DNA of 64,000 bases from Limnephilus marmoratus (taxonomy: Eukaryota; Arthropoda; Insecta; Trichoptera; Limnephilidae): NCBI GenBank assembly GCA_917880885.1, contig OU862934.1:31666734-31730733 (forward strand), given 5' to 3'. This document shows, in pieces, positions 19,249-28,936 of this stretch. The notes below the pieces were generated by a model that ran no database searches, had not been told where the DNA came from, and saw only the letters and a program-made list of their open reading frames with translations. A program made the translations under genes and the position numbers. Numbering within the stretch: the first letter of the stretch is position 1; every line of letters starts with the position of its first letter.

Positions 19249-22230
19249 ATGACTAACTCACTATTTGAAGATATAGACTCATCTTTCATTGTTTCAGAAA
19301 ATATCTGTCTATCCAGTTTCGAATGTAATAACTCACTATCAGAAATAGACCCTCTTAAATCATTAACAATTCTTCACTTAAATATTCGAAGCATCTATAA
19401 AAATTTTGATCATTTTACACTAGAATTGAATGAGCTGGCCCTTAAACCTGATTGTATTGTATTGTCTGAAGCCAGAATTAGTCCCAACTCAAGTACTTAT
19501 AATTTACCGGGATACAAATACTTTGTTACGTCTTACAACATTAATCAAAATAGTGGAATAGTTGTTTTTGTAAAATGTATTTTTAACGATGTTTCTGTTA
19601 ATGAAATATTTATCGAACTTGTTAATTGTCTACATATTAAAATCAATATAAAAAATATTTTTTATGATATAATTGCATTATATAGAACCCACAGCTCAAG
19701 CATTAATAATTTTACCGAAAACCTGAAAACTTTTATAAATACAAACCGGTTTCAAAATGCAATTATTGTAGGAGATATTAATATCGACATATCTGATGAT
19801 TTTGAAAACAACAGTAATAAGGAAAAAACTGAATATATTAACACTTTATCAGAACTCAATTTCAAACCATGTATAAAAAAATATACAAGAGAATGTTTTG
19901 GACAAAGGCCATCTTGTATTGACCATATTTGGTGCAATACTAATGAAACTGATAAAATAAAATCTGTTATTTGGAAAAATAATATTACTGATCACCACAC
20001 ATGCATTGTAGCTATTAAAACTGATAAAATAAATAAGAATAATTATTGTCGCTATAACTTACCAAAAAATCTAATTAATTATGAAAAATTACAACAATAT
20101 CTTGAAAATGAAATTTGGGAAACTGTACTATCGTCTAACAATACCGATTTATGTTCACGGAATTTTGAATTGACATTGAATAAGCATATCCAATCCTCCT
20201 CTTCCATTGTAACAAACTTTCCAAAGACTAAGTTTAAAAAATTAAAACCGTGGATTACACAAGGAATTATCATATCAATTAGGCATAAAGAAAAAATTTA
20301 TAAAGAGCTAAAAAAGTTTCCTGAAAACAATAAACTACGCGAATATTTTAAAAATTTTAGAAATAAATTATGTTACATAATCCGGAAAACAATAGAAGAT
20401 TTCTATAAAGATAAAATCAATATTGCTGGTAACAACAATAAAAAGGTGTGGCAAACTATTAATGAAATGATCAATAAAAAACCTAAAAATTCAAATATAA
20501 ATAAAATCTCAGATATTGATAACACAATTTACAATGTCAACACAGATCCATTGAAATGTGCAAATATCTTAAACAATTATTTTGGGTCAATTGGTGAAAA
20601 ATTAGCAATTAAAATAAAAAACAGAGATAATGATAATTATAATCTACCAACACCTCCCATTCCTTGTAACACCCTAACACAATTTCAACGAACTAGCTCT
20701 GATGAAATCAAAGATACTATTAATGAATTAAAAGGAAATTCTTCCCCTGGTTATGACAATATTTCTGTAGAAATACTTAAAAGAAATTCTAACTCACTTT
20801 GCAAACCTTTGGCACACATCATAAATACAAGTTTTGTTAATGGCAACTTTCCCTTAAATTACAAAAAAACTATTATTACCCCAATTTTTAAATCTGGGGA
20901 CCCCTGTCTAAGCAGTAACTATAGGCCAATTTCTCTCACTTCAAACATTGCAAAAATATTTGAAAAAGTTGTAAAAAAACAAATATTTAAATTTGTGAAA
21001 GAAAATAACATATTAAATGCACATCAATATGGTTTTAGAGAAAATTTGAGCACTCAAGATGCTATCGTTGATTTAACATCTAAAATATATAAATCTTTAG
21101 ATAGTAAAAAAAAATGTATTGGAACATTTGTTGACTTAAGAAAAGCATTTGACAGTATATCGCACTCTAACCTTATCTCTAAACTAACGAAAATTGGTAT
21201 AACTGACAATGCTTTAACTTGGATCGAAAATTATCTATTTAATAGAGAGCAATTTGTTAAATTAAAGGGCCTTATGAGCGATTCTCAGACCACGAATTTT
21301 GGCATCCCGCAGGGAACTGTACTGGGGCCAATTCTTTTTATCATTTATGTCAACGATATGTTTAAACTTAACATCAAATCTAAACTCATTTCATATGCAG
21401 ACGACACAGCAATTCTAACTGAAGGTTTAACTTGGAATGAAACCCAGAAAACAGCAGAATTAGACTTAAACATCCTAAAAAAATGGTTCGATTCAAACTT
21501 GCTGTCACTTAATACGGAAAAAACCTTTGTAATACCGTTCACCATTAATAAACATGCATTCCCTGAGAATTTAATGATAAGTATACATTCATACAATTGC
21601 AATAGAAACACAAATTTATGTAAACCTGACTGCTCTGTACTCACTGTTAAAACTAATATAAAATACCTCGGTGTAATTATAGATAGCAATTTAAAGTGGA
21701 AAATACAAATCAATGCAACAGTAGAAAGATTAAGAAAATTAATGTACATTTTTCTTAGAATACGAAACATATTAAATTTTAAACTATTAAGAACTATCTA
21801 TTTCTCACTGATCCAATCTGTATTACAATATGGAATTCTTGGTTGGGGTGGTGCATTCAAAACTTCTCTCATGCCTTTAGAAATCATCCAAAAATTATTA
21901 ATAAAAATAATTCTAAAAAAACCATATGATTTCCCCACCATAAGATTATTTCAAGAATTTAAAGTCCTTTCACTACACAATATTTATAAAAAAATTACAC
22001 TTTTACAAATCCACAAAGATTGTTTCAACAATGATAACTCATTATCTATTTCAAACAGCAAAAGACCAAATATTCTTGGCTCTATAACTATCCCGCGTTG
22101 TAATACCACTACAGCCCAACATTTTTATAAATATTTTGGAGTCAAGTGGTTTAACCAGTTACCCCTTAACTTAAGATTGGAAATTAATTATAAAAAATTC
22201 AAAAGTTCTATAAAAACACTAAATCATTAG
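19249..22230 (+). CDS. LINE ORF2, endonuclease-reverse transcriptase
   Basis: A 993-codon open frame. The AP-type endonuclease shows all key places: LNIRS near 44 (Asn), LSEA near 72 (Glu), LYRTHS near 144, VGDINIDI near 174, SCIDHIW near 221 and TDHHTC near 246 (Asp-His). RT motifs follow: SPGYDNIS near 498, NYRPISLTSN near 557, FVDLRKAFD near 627, GIPQGTVLGP near 684 and YADDT at 716-720. The C-terminal domain has YLGVIIDSNLKWK and LQYGILGWGG. All catalytic residues I can check are present, so the protein could be active. It resembles Jockey/CR1-group enzymes; I cannot fix the clade without an alignment. Confidence 0.9.
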   Translation: MTNSLFEDIDSSFIVSENICLSSFECNNSLSEIDPLKSLTILHLNIRSIYKNFDHFTLELNELALKPDCIVLSEARISPNSSTYNLPGYKYFVTSYNINQNSGIVVFVKCIFNDVSVNEIFIELVNCLHIKINIKNIFYDIIALYRTHSSSINNFTENLKTFINTNRFQNAIIVGDINIDISDDFENNSNKEKTEYINTLSELNFKPCIKKYTRECFGQRPSCIDHIWCNTNETDKIKSVIWKNNITDHHTCIVAIKTDKINKNNYCRYNLPKNLINYEKLQQYLENEIWETVLSSNNTDLCSRNFELTLNKHIQSSSSIVTNFPKTKFKKLKPWITQGIIISIRHKEKIYKELKKFPENNKLREYFKNFRNKLCYIIRKTIEDFYKDKINIAGNNNKKVWQTINEMINKKPKNSNINKISDIDNTIYNVNTDPLKCANILNNYFGSIGEKLAIKIKNRDNDNYNLPTPPIPCNTLTQFQRTSSDEIKDTINELKGNSSPGYDNISVEILKRNSNSLCKPLAHIINTSFVNGNFPLNYKKTIITPIFKSGDPCLSSNYRPISLTSNIAKIFEKVVKKQIFKFVKENNILNAHQYGFRENLSTQDAIVDLTSKIYKSLDSKKKCIGTFVDLRKAFDSISHSNLISKLTKIGITDNALTWIENYLFNREQFVKLKGLMSDSQTTNFGIPQGTVLGPILFIIYVNDMFKLNIKSKLISYADDTAILTEGLTWNETQKTAELDLNILKKWFDSNLLSLNTEKTFVIPFTINKHAFPENLMISIHSYNCNRNTNLCKPDCSVLTVKTNIKYLGVIIDSNLKWKIQINATVERLRKLMYIFLRIRNILNFKLLRTIYFSLIQSVLQYGILGWGGAFKTSLMPLEIIQKLLIKIILKKPYDFPTIRLFQEFKVLSLHNIYKKITLLQIHKDCFNNDNSLSISNSKRPNILGSITIPRCNTTTAQHFYKYFGVKWFNQLPLNLRLEINYKKFKSSIKTLNH

Positions 22231-22483
22231 CATATTACAATAATTCAATTTAATAATACAATAGAATGTCTCTCGACAATTGATTTTGGAAATCCATTTT
22301 CTTTTATATTCTTTTCTCTTTTCTCTCTTCCTCTTCCTCTTCTTCTTCTTTTTTATACTGTTTTCTTTTTTTTTCTATTCTATTTCATATATCTTGTTTT
22401 GAATATTTATATGTATATATATATAAAAATATATATTATAATTCTAAAAAGATATGTTAAATAGTTTTTCACACACGCTGCTC

Positions 22484-22519
22484 CACCTTTTTTACACGAG
22501 CATGCTCTAAAAAAAGGTG
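22484..22519 (+). other. 3'UTR stem-loop of the intact LINE
   Basis: CACCTTTTTT pairs fully with AAAAAAGGTG around a 16-base loop containing GCATGC. It is about 70 bases before the A-rich tail, a usual place for an RT recognition structure. Confidence 0.6.
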
Positions 22520-22575
22520 AATCACGTTATATAAAAAATGTATCTGAAAAATGTAATGTCATTATTGTATGTACC

Positions 22576-22616
<41 letters not shown>

Positions 22617-22634
22617 TAAAAAAATAAAAATTTC

Positions 22635-22829
22635 GACTGGTTGGTGGTTGAGTGGGCATAGCGCTTGGATCCCATCCGGGCGTCGCGTGTTCAATTCCTC
22701 GGCTGGCTAAGTCCTCCATCACAACACAAGCAACATTTTCGGCTTTCTGTGGTGATAGTAGGAGATTTTCAAACATTGTTGGGTTATTCGTAACCCGAGA
22801 ATGTTTGTCTTTCTTTAAAAAAAAAAAAA
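22635..22829 (+). mobile_element. tRNA-derived SINE with poly-A tail
   Basis: A tRNA-like head (box A-like TGGTTGAGTGGGCATAGCGC at about 22,645; box B-like GTGTTCAATTCCTC at about 22,687), a unique body and an A-run at 22,816-22,829. It is inserted directly after the A-rich tail of the preceding LINE. RNA polymerase III promoter boxes are visible but a working tRNA fold is not. Confidence 0.7.
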
Positions 22830-22839
22830 TTTATATATA

Positions 22840-23220
22840 CAACGTGTCCGGAAACTCGTAGTACAAGCGGGAAACTGGTGAATCTACATCACGTAGAGAA
22901 CCCAAAAACTTATTTTTTTCGATCTGAGCATTTCGATTTTAATATTATTTTTTTTCTATTTTTCCATTTTTTCGGCAACTAAAGGGTTAAAAAAATTTTG
23001 AGCCCGGTTTACCCTTCGTTGCATTTTATAAGACATTACACAGCTGAAATCAACCCCCTAGTGAAAATTTTTTTCAAATTTAACCTAAAAAATTCCAATT
23101 TCGGACCCGATTTACTCGAAAACGAAAGCTCAAATCAAAAAAAGTTAAACCACAAAATCGACTCCAAATGTGATGTGGATTCTCCAGTTTCCCGCTTGTA
23201 CCGAGTTTCCGGACACGTTG
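22840..23220. mobile_element. TA-flanked MITE (Tc1/mariner type)
   Basis: Terminal inverted repeats of about 54 bases start CAACGTGTCCGGAAACTCG at both ends, and TA flanks each end (22,838-22,839 and 23,221-23,222). The 381-bp interior has no transposase. TA duplication and long TIRs point to the Tc1/mariner superfamily. Confidence 0.75.
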
Positions 23221-23222
23221 TA

Positions 23223-23760
23223 CATATATTTTTTTTTAAATTGAGTTTTCCTTTTTCTTATGGCTTCACATGAACTGTCAAATGAGAGTGTCCAATTCAG
23301 ATTTTTAAACATATCCTCAAATCAGATTGTAATTGTTGTAATCGCTCAAAAATTGGCATAAATCTTGTAATACTAATGAAATTTATTAAACAAACTATAC
23401 TACGTACCAGTCATTTCTGCAGTCGGTTTTTAAACATCTTCTAGATTAGACTGAATCTTCTTCGCACGATATTCGGCTAGGCAGCGTTAAAAATGCAGTA
23501 TATAACCCCTCTTGCATCACTACGTATTCGTTTGTTCATTTTAATTAAATTCAAACAATGCACAGGCAAACAATTAATAAAATATTGTTAAATGAGCGAT
23601 CTTCTGCTCAGATTTAAGACAATAAATCGACCGTAACATGCGATAACTTGACAGCCATAGGAAACGTCATAGCAAAGCGAGTAATTCAGTGCTGCCATAG
23701 TAATGAAAACATTTTGTTAACAAACTGCTTAATTGCGGTTTAACGTGAATGTACTTTTAA
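23223..23760. other. gene 1 intron 1, unassigned
   Basis: AT-rich intron sequence with no clear repeat or coding frame. From about 23,810 to 23,866 it begins to resemble the sequence just inside intron 1 of gene 2. Confidence 0.35.
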
Positions 23761-23866
23761 AAAAACAATATATTTCTGATTTTCTTCCTTTTCTATGTTT
23801 ACTTTGTTTTCTCGGTTTCAACTCTGAAGCTGATCTCCAAGAATAAAACAAACCAGATTTTCTTAC

Positions 23867-23897
23867 CAATTACTGCAAAGTCCACGATGATCTTCAT
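23867..23897 (-). CDS. Kazal gene 1, exon 1 (start of signal peptide)
   Basis: A 31-base coding exon: ATG at 23,897-23,895, ten codons (MKIIVDFAVI) and one base of the next codon, then a donor G|GTAAGA at 23,866. The same exon, with two substitutions, is at 60,701-60,731. Joining its phase 1 end to the acceptor of exon 2 keeps the hydrophobic signal-peptide frame open; without this exon, exon 2 has no usable ATG because its nearest ATGs are out of frame. The 5'UTR is about 33 bases. Confidence 0.7.
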
Positions 23898-23927
23898 TTT
23901 TGTTGGTTTCACGAAAGAATTTTCTTT

Positions 23928-23965
23928 TCTGATCAACCCGTGGATAAAAGGCGGACTTATATATA
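23928..23965 (-). promoter_or_regulatory. core promoter of Kazal gene 1
   Basis: TATATATAAG (23,965-23,956) lies about 33 bases upstream of an initiator-like GATCAGA (A at 23,930). The same spacing and flanking words (TCCGCCTTTT) occur in gene 2. About 260 bases further upstream are also alignable to the gene 2 upstream region. Confidence 0.7.
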
Positions 23966-24216
23966 CTCCTAACTCATAACTTTATTGCTTTCTGATTCCT
24001 ACATTTTAATTAAAAACTTAATTATCATTTTATGTTCCAATCAAACCAAATTACTTTTAGTAATTTTAAAATGACTATAAAAGATCGATCAAGGTTAGAT
24101 GGATTTGCAAATTGAGTTAGAAATACGTTAGTTTTTTATTGTTTATTTAATTTGCACTTTTATAATTCGTTTTTCTAATCTATTTTCGAAACATAAATGT
24201 ACAGTTTCACATTTTG
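23966..24216 (-). promoter_or_regulatory. conserved upstream region of Kazal gene 1
   Basis: This interval aligns, with gaps, to 60,792-61,050 (for example TTTTATGTTCCAATCAA and TTTTTCTAATCTA). Conservation between paralogues in otherwise TE-filled DNA fits proximal regulatory sequence, but common descent alone also explains it. Confidence 0.45.
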
Positions 24217-24282
24217 AGAGGCGGGTATGGGTACCGTCGCCCCGGAAATCATTTATTGTATAACAAATACCTCTGCCATAGA
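24217..24282 (+). mobile_element. 5' fragment of the SINE-like element
   Basis: GAGGCGGGTATGGGTACCG and ACCTCTGCCATAG match the first 65 bases of the element at 33,597. Only the head is present. Confidence 0.6.
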
Positions 24283-24365
24283 TTGCACCATCATAACTAT
24301 TGAAAACGTAATAAACGAAACTTTTTTCTATTATGATATTGAAAATGGCGATGAAACATCTAGAG

Positions 24366-25479
24366 CAGGGGTGCTCAAACGTGAACTGCTGGCGAGCTAC
24401 CTCAATATTATTAGACTCCGATCAATCTACAAGCGCCTGGGGGGGAGGTGCATAGAAATCCCCTATTTTTTTTATTGCGACCTCATTTTATGCCCATTTT
24501 TATATCACATCATCTTTCTTCCAGTAAAAGTCATATATATAAATTCTACTACAATTTTTTAACTCATCTGCAAGGTGAAAAATTCTGTGATGATGTCACC
24601 TCTCACTCGGTAATGAATCGACATTTTGTTATTTATTTAATCGTTGTACTGTGAACACAAAACTGGTTTAAATTAAATCTGTGTGCGGCGAATTACGGCG
24701 AACACTACACCGCACACTGAATCTATTCACTGCACTCATTTCGCATTATTTATTAATAAACTTCATATCGCCTTCAAGTTACAACTCGGACTGACTGACT
24801 CATAAATAAACCAAACGACACACTAGAAACTAGATCGATTTTCGGGCTTTTGAAGGGGCAATTTCGACAATTATTCACCATGAATATTTAATAATCCGAC
24901 GATTCTTTTTCTATGGGGACTTGTGACGTTACACACCATAGATAAGGATGAGTAAACAATAAAAAAGTCGTGACCATTGACAATATAAGCTATAAATAAA
25001 TAACAATTATTATAAGCAATAATTATCAGCCTGAAACACTCATCCACATTGAAAAATCTTCCGAGAAAAGATACATGACGCCAACGGGACTTGAACCCGT
25101 GTCCTCTCGATTGCCGGTCGATTGCTCTGACCACTGAGCTATGGCGGCTTATCTCGTACCCGCCAAATGATTCAATATATGCTAGTGTTTCATTCAACAA
25201 TTACTGCTTATTATATTTTTTCCACCTGAAAACAACCAACTTTATTTTTGCGAGAGAAACATTGTAAGTGTTAAATCCCTCGCTAGGTGGCGTCATATAA
25301 ATAAATAAATAATAATAAAAAGGCATGAAAACTGGGCGGTCTTATTGAGGCCTAATTGAGGAACAACTAAAACAAAAACTGTGAATAGATCTATTTACAT
25401 CGGCAAATTATTCTCAAGATCGACTCAAAAACCACTCGCGATCGACCCGTCAATCGCGATCGACCTTTGAGCACCCCTG
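24366..25479. mobile_element. hAT-type non-autonomous transposon
   Basis: Both ends carry CAGGGGTGCTCAAA in inverse orientation, and the 8-bp ATCTAGAG is present on both sides (24,358-24,365; 25,480-25,487). CAGGG ends and 8-bp duplications are hallmarks of hAT elements. The 1,114-bp interior has no transposase but contains a tRNA-like sequence. Removal restores an open frame of the host TE gene. Confidence 0.85.
25077..25148 (-). tRNA. tRNA-Ala(GGC)-like sequence, probably a SINE head
   Basis: A 72-base near-cloverleaf: acceptor GCCGCCA/TGGCGTC with one mismatch, D arm GCTCAGTGGTCAGAGC, anticodon loop CCGGCAA (GGC, but position 33 is C where T is expected), T arm ACGGG TTCAAGT CCCGT. The box B is good. 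The anticodon stem has one mismatch. The abnormal base 33 and its place inside a transposon argue for a tRNA-derived repeat. Confidence 0.45.
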
Positions 25480-26093
25480 ATCTAGAGCATTACTTCATCA
25501 GTTTAATCAAAAGCTGGGAGAATATGAAAAACGATGACCTACGGCTAAACTATGGATACAATATTGTCAGATGCTGTTACTTACAAAAAAATTAATAAGA
25601 ACTGAACGTTTGGGAGATTGGCAAGCTCACTTGAATACTGTTAAAGAAATGCTTCCTCATATCCATGCATCACGACAATTTCCTTACGCTAAGCCTGCGC
25701 ACTTATACGAGTATCTGCAAGATATTTAAAATTAAATGAGTCTATGAATCCTAGTGTTTATCAACGCTTTACAGAAGGATTTTTCACGGTTAGACGTTCA
25801 GATAAGTTAAGTTGTGGGACTTCAACGGATATGGTAATAGAGCAGTCAATGATAAAATCTGTGAAGACAGATGGAAGTATTACTCGAGGAAAAAGTACTA
25901 ATGAGAGTGTCATCAGCAAATGGGTTTACAGTATGCATGCAATGTAGGTATACCGTTTGTGAAGCCTAGGAAGATCTCACGAATGTAAGAATCGATATCT
26001 AACTGCTCGAACATCTATTGAAAAAAAAAAAATTTTTTTAAACCGGGCAAGAATCAACAACCATCGCAAATATATTCAAATTCGAGTTTATCA

Positions 26094-27082
26094 TGTTAGG
26101 ATCGTCTTATGTTACTTGTTCTAAAATGTGGTGTAAACCATTCCCACTCACCGTAATTCTAATCGGTCTTCTCGGCAAGGGGTGCAGCCGTATCTGCGGG
26201 TATGGGAACTTTAGTCTCGGGAGGGTACAGTCACTCTACAGGCAATATCCAGTGAAACAGGTAGTTGGTATAGACAGGTTTATTGACAATAGGCAAAGTA
26301 ATACAAGACAATAGCACAGTTTAATTCCTGACGAGCGGGTATGCTGGGTTGGTTAGCTAAGAATCTAGAGGCTCACGAATAACTAGTGGGGGGGGTATTA
26401 TTAAGGCTCACGTGTGGTGGACTGCGGTGGAGCAGCGGACGGGCGGACGCTGGAGCACGCAGGAGTAGTGCCATGCGGGCACCGGGCAGGTACGCAGCAG
26501 GACCACAGGATTAACAATCCGTGACGTCGCTCTCGGTGTTACGAGCGGGAAGGGCCGGGGTACACAGCAGGACCACAGGATTAACAATCCGTGACGTCGC
26601 TCTCGGTGTTACGAGCGGGAAGGGCCGGGGTACAAACGTGGCGGTGGAACTCGGGCCGGAGCACCAGAAGGCACAGGGGGGCACAAGGGGGCCCACAGGG
26701 TTTAACAGTCCATGACGTCGCTCTCGGTGTTACGAGCGGGGACAACAGTGGTAAAACACTTGACGGTGCCGGGGAGAACCGGCCGCTCGGGCTCACTGCT
26801 GGGAACTCCATGTCCACTTGTTCCTCGTTTCTCTTGTGCGTGCGGGGAGAGGGAGACGGCCTATCCCATATATGAGCAACGCATCTCCCATTGGTTTAGG
26901 GAGGTCAGGCGATGATTGACATGCAATGGTCTCGAGCTACTGCTCCGGAATTCGTGACCTTATATGGTAACGAAATGTTTAGCGCTTGTTTATTGGCTTG
27001 CAAGGACTCGTGGCAAGCCTCCTGCCACGGACTGGGCTCATGATGGCAGCTAGGTAGGTAGGTATATGGGCAACCCATAACA
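26094..27082. mobile_element. LTR-like insertion (candidate solo LTR)
   Basis: A 989-bp GC-richer segment that begins TGTTAGGA and ends CCATAACA and interrupts the TE gene. TG...CA ends fit a solo LTR. I do not find a matching duplication at the borders (TATCA against CTCGG), so the borders or nature may be wrong. Confidence 0.4.
26501..26750. repeat. 70-bp tandem repeats with TGACGTC
   Basis: Two nearly identical 70-base units (26,501-26,570 and 26,571-26,640) and a diverged third (about 26,686-26,750) share GACGTCGCTCTCGGTGTTAC and GAGCGGG. Each contains TGACGTC, a CRE-like palindrome, in a possible LTR, where such repeats often act as enhancers. Confidence 0.7.
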
Positions 27083-27789
27083 CTCGGCTTATCCTAAATG
27101 TAAAAATCACATTTTATTTGTTCATGCTATAACTGGCTGCGATACAACCTCTGCAATGTTCCGGAGGGGTAAAACAACAGCTTTTAAATTATTTGAAAAA
27201 CAAGACTTAGTTACATCTGCTAAAGTTATTGAAGATAATATCAATTCTGCTCCAAAAACTATAATTACCCACCGAATTCGTTTTTTCTTTCAGCATATGG
27301 TGCTCCAAAAAAAGTTCCTTGCATTGATAAGTCACGTTACTTATCTTTAGTAAAACTTACTCGTAATAAAAAACGTGTTCAATTAGTTTGTCTTCCTCAA
27401 ACCTCGGCTTCTGCTCAACAACATATTTATCGAGTAGATTATCAGGTTCAAGTATGGCTTGGTAATCAACTGGTCCCAGAAGAATGGGGTTGGAAGCAAA
27501 TTGATAATGTATTGTGACCAAGCCACACACTATTTCCATCTGCACCAGAGAAGCTCCTTAATACTGTTTTTTGCAAATGCGGCTGCAAAAAAGTAGGTTC
27601 ATTTGGTTTACCAGCATGCATCCGTTGTCAAGGCCAGTTGTACTCAAATGTTGAATATCCAACAGAAGAAGATCCTTACATTGACGACGAAAAAACTGAT
27701 GTATCGCTGAACTATGCTATAATTGAACAATTTACGACAACTCAGAAAGAAGAAGAAGTATAAAAATAAGATGGAGAAAGAGAAGAAGA

Positions 27790-27884
27790 AGATAAACATT
27801 TTCTCATTTGCTGACGATACTGCAATAACATTCCAAGGAAAGTCATGGGAAGATACAACTAATAAAGCTTAGTTTTGTCCACTT
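27790..27884 (+). mobile_element. small LINE RT fragment
   Basis: Encodes FADDTAITFQGKSWEDTTNK, a YADD-box region of a LINE different from the one that follows. Only about 90 bases remain. Confidence 0.55.
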
Positions 27885-28936
27885 ATTATTTGTACGTGTT
27901 TTTTGGAATGGGCAGTGGGACTTTCCGAAACTGTCTTCATAACAGGTGATGTAAATATTCATCTCGAGCGTGAGACGTCACCCAATGCTGTTAAATTCAT
28001 TGACTTATTGGATAGCTTTGGACTCCGTCAATGGGTCGATGCATCAACTCATAATGCTGGTGGAACCATAGACATTTTTGTATCCAAGTGCAATGGCCCA
28101 TCGTTGATAGCAAAAGTTTATGACATTGGTTTGTCAGATCATCGTCTTATCCGAACTGAAATCGAATTCAATCCACCGAAACTGCCATACAAAACAATAG
28201 AATCGAGGGAGTGGCGTAAATTCGATTTCGACAATTTCCTTGAAGAACTTAGAAAACTCAACTGGGAAATTAAGACACCGACAGAACTCGTCGAGGAGTA
28301 TAACAAAATTTTATCAAGATTACTAACTAAATATGCTCCAACCACCTCGAAAATACGGAAAGTTCAAAAATCTGATGGCAGGTTCGACGAAGAGTGTCGG
28401 AGTTAAAAGAGGCTTATGCGGAAACTAGAAAGGTCATACCGAAGAAACCCCGAAGTTACTCCACGAGATGAGAGGATTAATGCTCAAAAAGAGTACAAGA
28501 CGAGAATAAGTGCAAAAAGATCTAAATACTGGATCAATAAAATTGACTCCGAGCGGACAAATCCACGACGTCTTTGGAACTCCGTTAAAACTGTCTTTGC
28601 TAATAATACCGTGCAAACCTCTACAGACCTCCGCAGGCCTTTTCCAAGTATTTTCTATAAAAAAATAGAATCCATACGCGCCTCCACATCTTCTGCACCC
28701 CCGCCAATATTTACAGCCAATTCCAAAGGGACACTGCTATCCTTTAAACCTACAACGCTAGAAGAAGTAGGAAAGTTAATCCTTAGTTCGCCAAATAAAC
28801 AATGTGTTCTCGATCCCATCCCAACGTGGCTTCTAAAGAAATGTTGCAACGTGTTGGCCCCCTTCCTGGTTCACGTAATTAACAAGTCGCTAAGCACAGG
28901 TGACTTCCCGGAACCACTTAAATCTGCGGTGGTTAC
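27885..28936 (+). mobile_element. LINE family C (CR1 group), part 1
   Basis: Endonuclease C-terminal half (ITGDVNIHLE near 27,940, GGTIDIFVSKC near 28,063, GLSDHRLIRTEI near 28,130), linker, and RT start (NKQCVLDPIPTWLLKKC near 28,796, INKSLSTGDFPEPLKSAVVT near 28,885). It has a stop near 28,405. The frame is cut at 28,936 by a DNA transposon, and continues at 31,351. Confidence 0.85.

Larger units (their letters stand above)
17745..22616 (+). mobile_element. full-length LINE with two open ORFs
   Basis: A non-LTR retrotransposon with a short 5'UTR (about 17,745-17,815), ORF1, a 360-base inter-ORF region, ORF2 with endonuclease and RT, a CT-rich 3'UTR with a stem-loop (22,484-22,519) and an A-rich tail (about 22,588-22,616). 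Both ORFs lack internal stops, unlike almost all other LINEs here. I cannot define target duplications because the flanks are A/T runs. It sits in intron 1 of Kazal gene 1 in antisense to it. Confidence 0.8.
24283..27772 (+). pseudogene. conserved TE-associated gene split by two insertions
   Basis: Three plus-strand segments belong together: 24,283-24,365 (ending NGDETSR), 25,488-26,093 (ALLHQFNQKLGEYEKR, LIRTERLGDWQAHLNTVKEM, PSVYQRFTEGFFTVRRSDK, SITRGKSTNESV) and 27,083-27,772 (HAITGCDTTSAMFRRGK, a link through PKTIITHRI, then a C-terminal Cys-rich part with FCKCGCKK near 27,570). The order matches an uncharacterised protein family repeated in aphid, Hydra and coral genomes; the name and function are unknown to me. 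Segment 1 joins segment 2 exactly when the hAT-type element and one 8-bp duplicate are removed. Frameshifts remain, so it is dead. Confidence 0.5.

Noticed and set aside
22588..22776. Phe-rich C-terminal frame on the minus strand
   Set aside because: Reverse reading of the LINE A-tail and of the SINE.
24227..24562. A 111-codon frame as one gene
   Set aside because: It crosses a SINE-like head, a TE-gene fragment and the end of a hAT-type element.
25077..25148. Functional tRNA-Ala gene
   Set aside because: C at position 33, mismatches in the acceptor and anticodon stems, and location in a transposon.
26521..26915. Open frames MTSLSVLRAG repeated three times
   Set aside because: They start at the same place of the 70-base repeats; no domain or codon signal.
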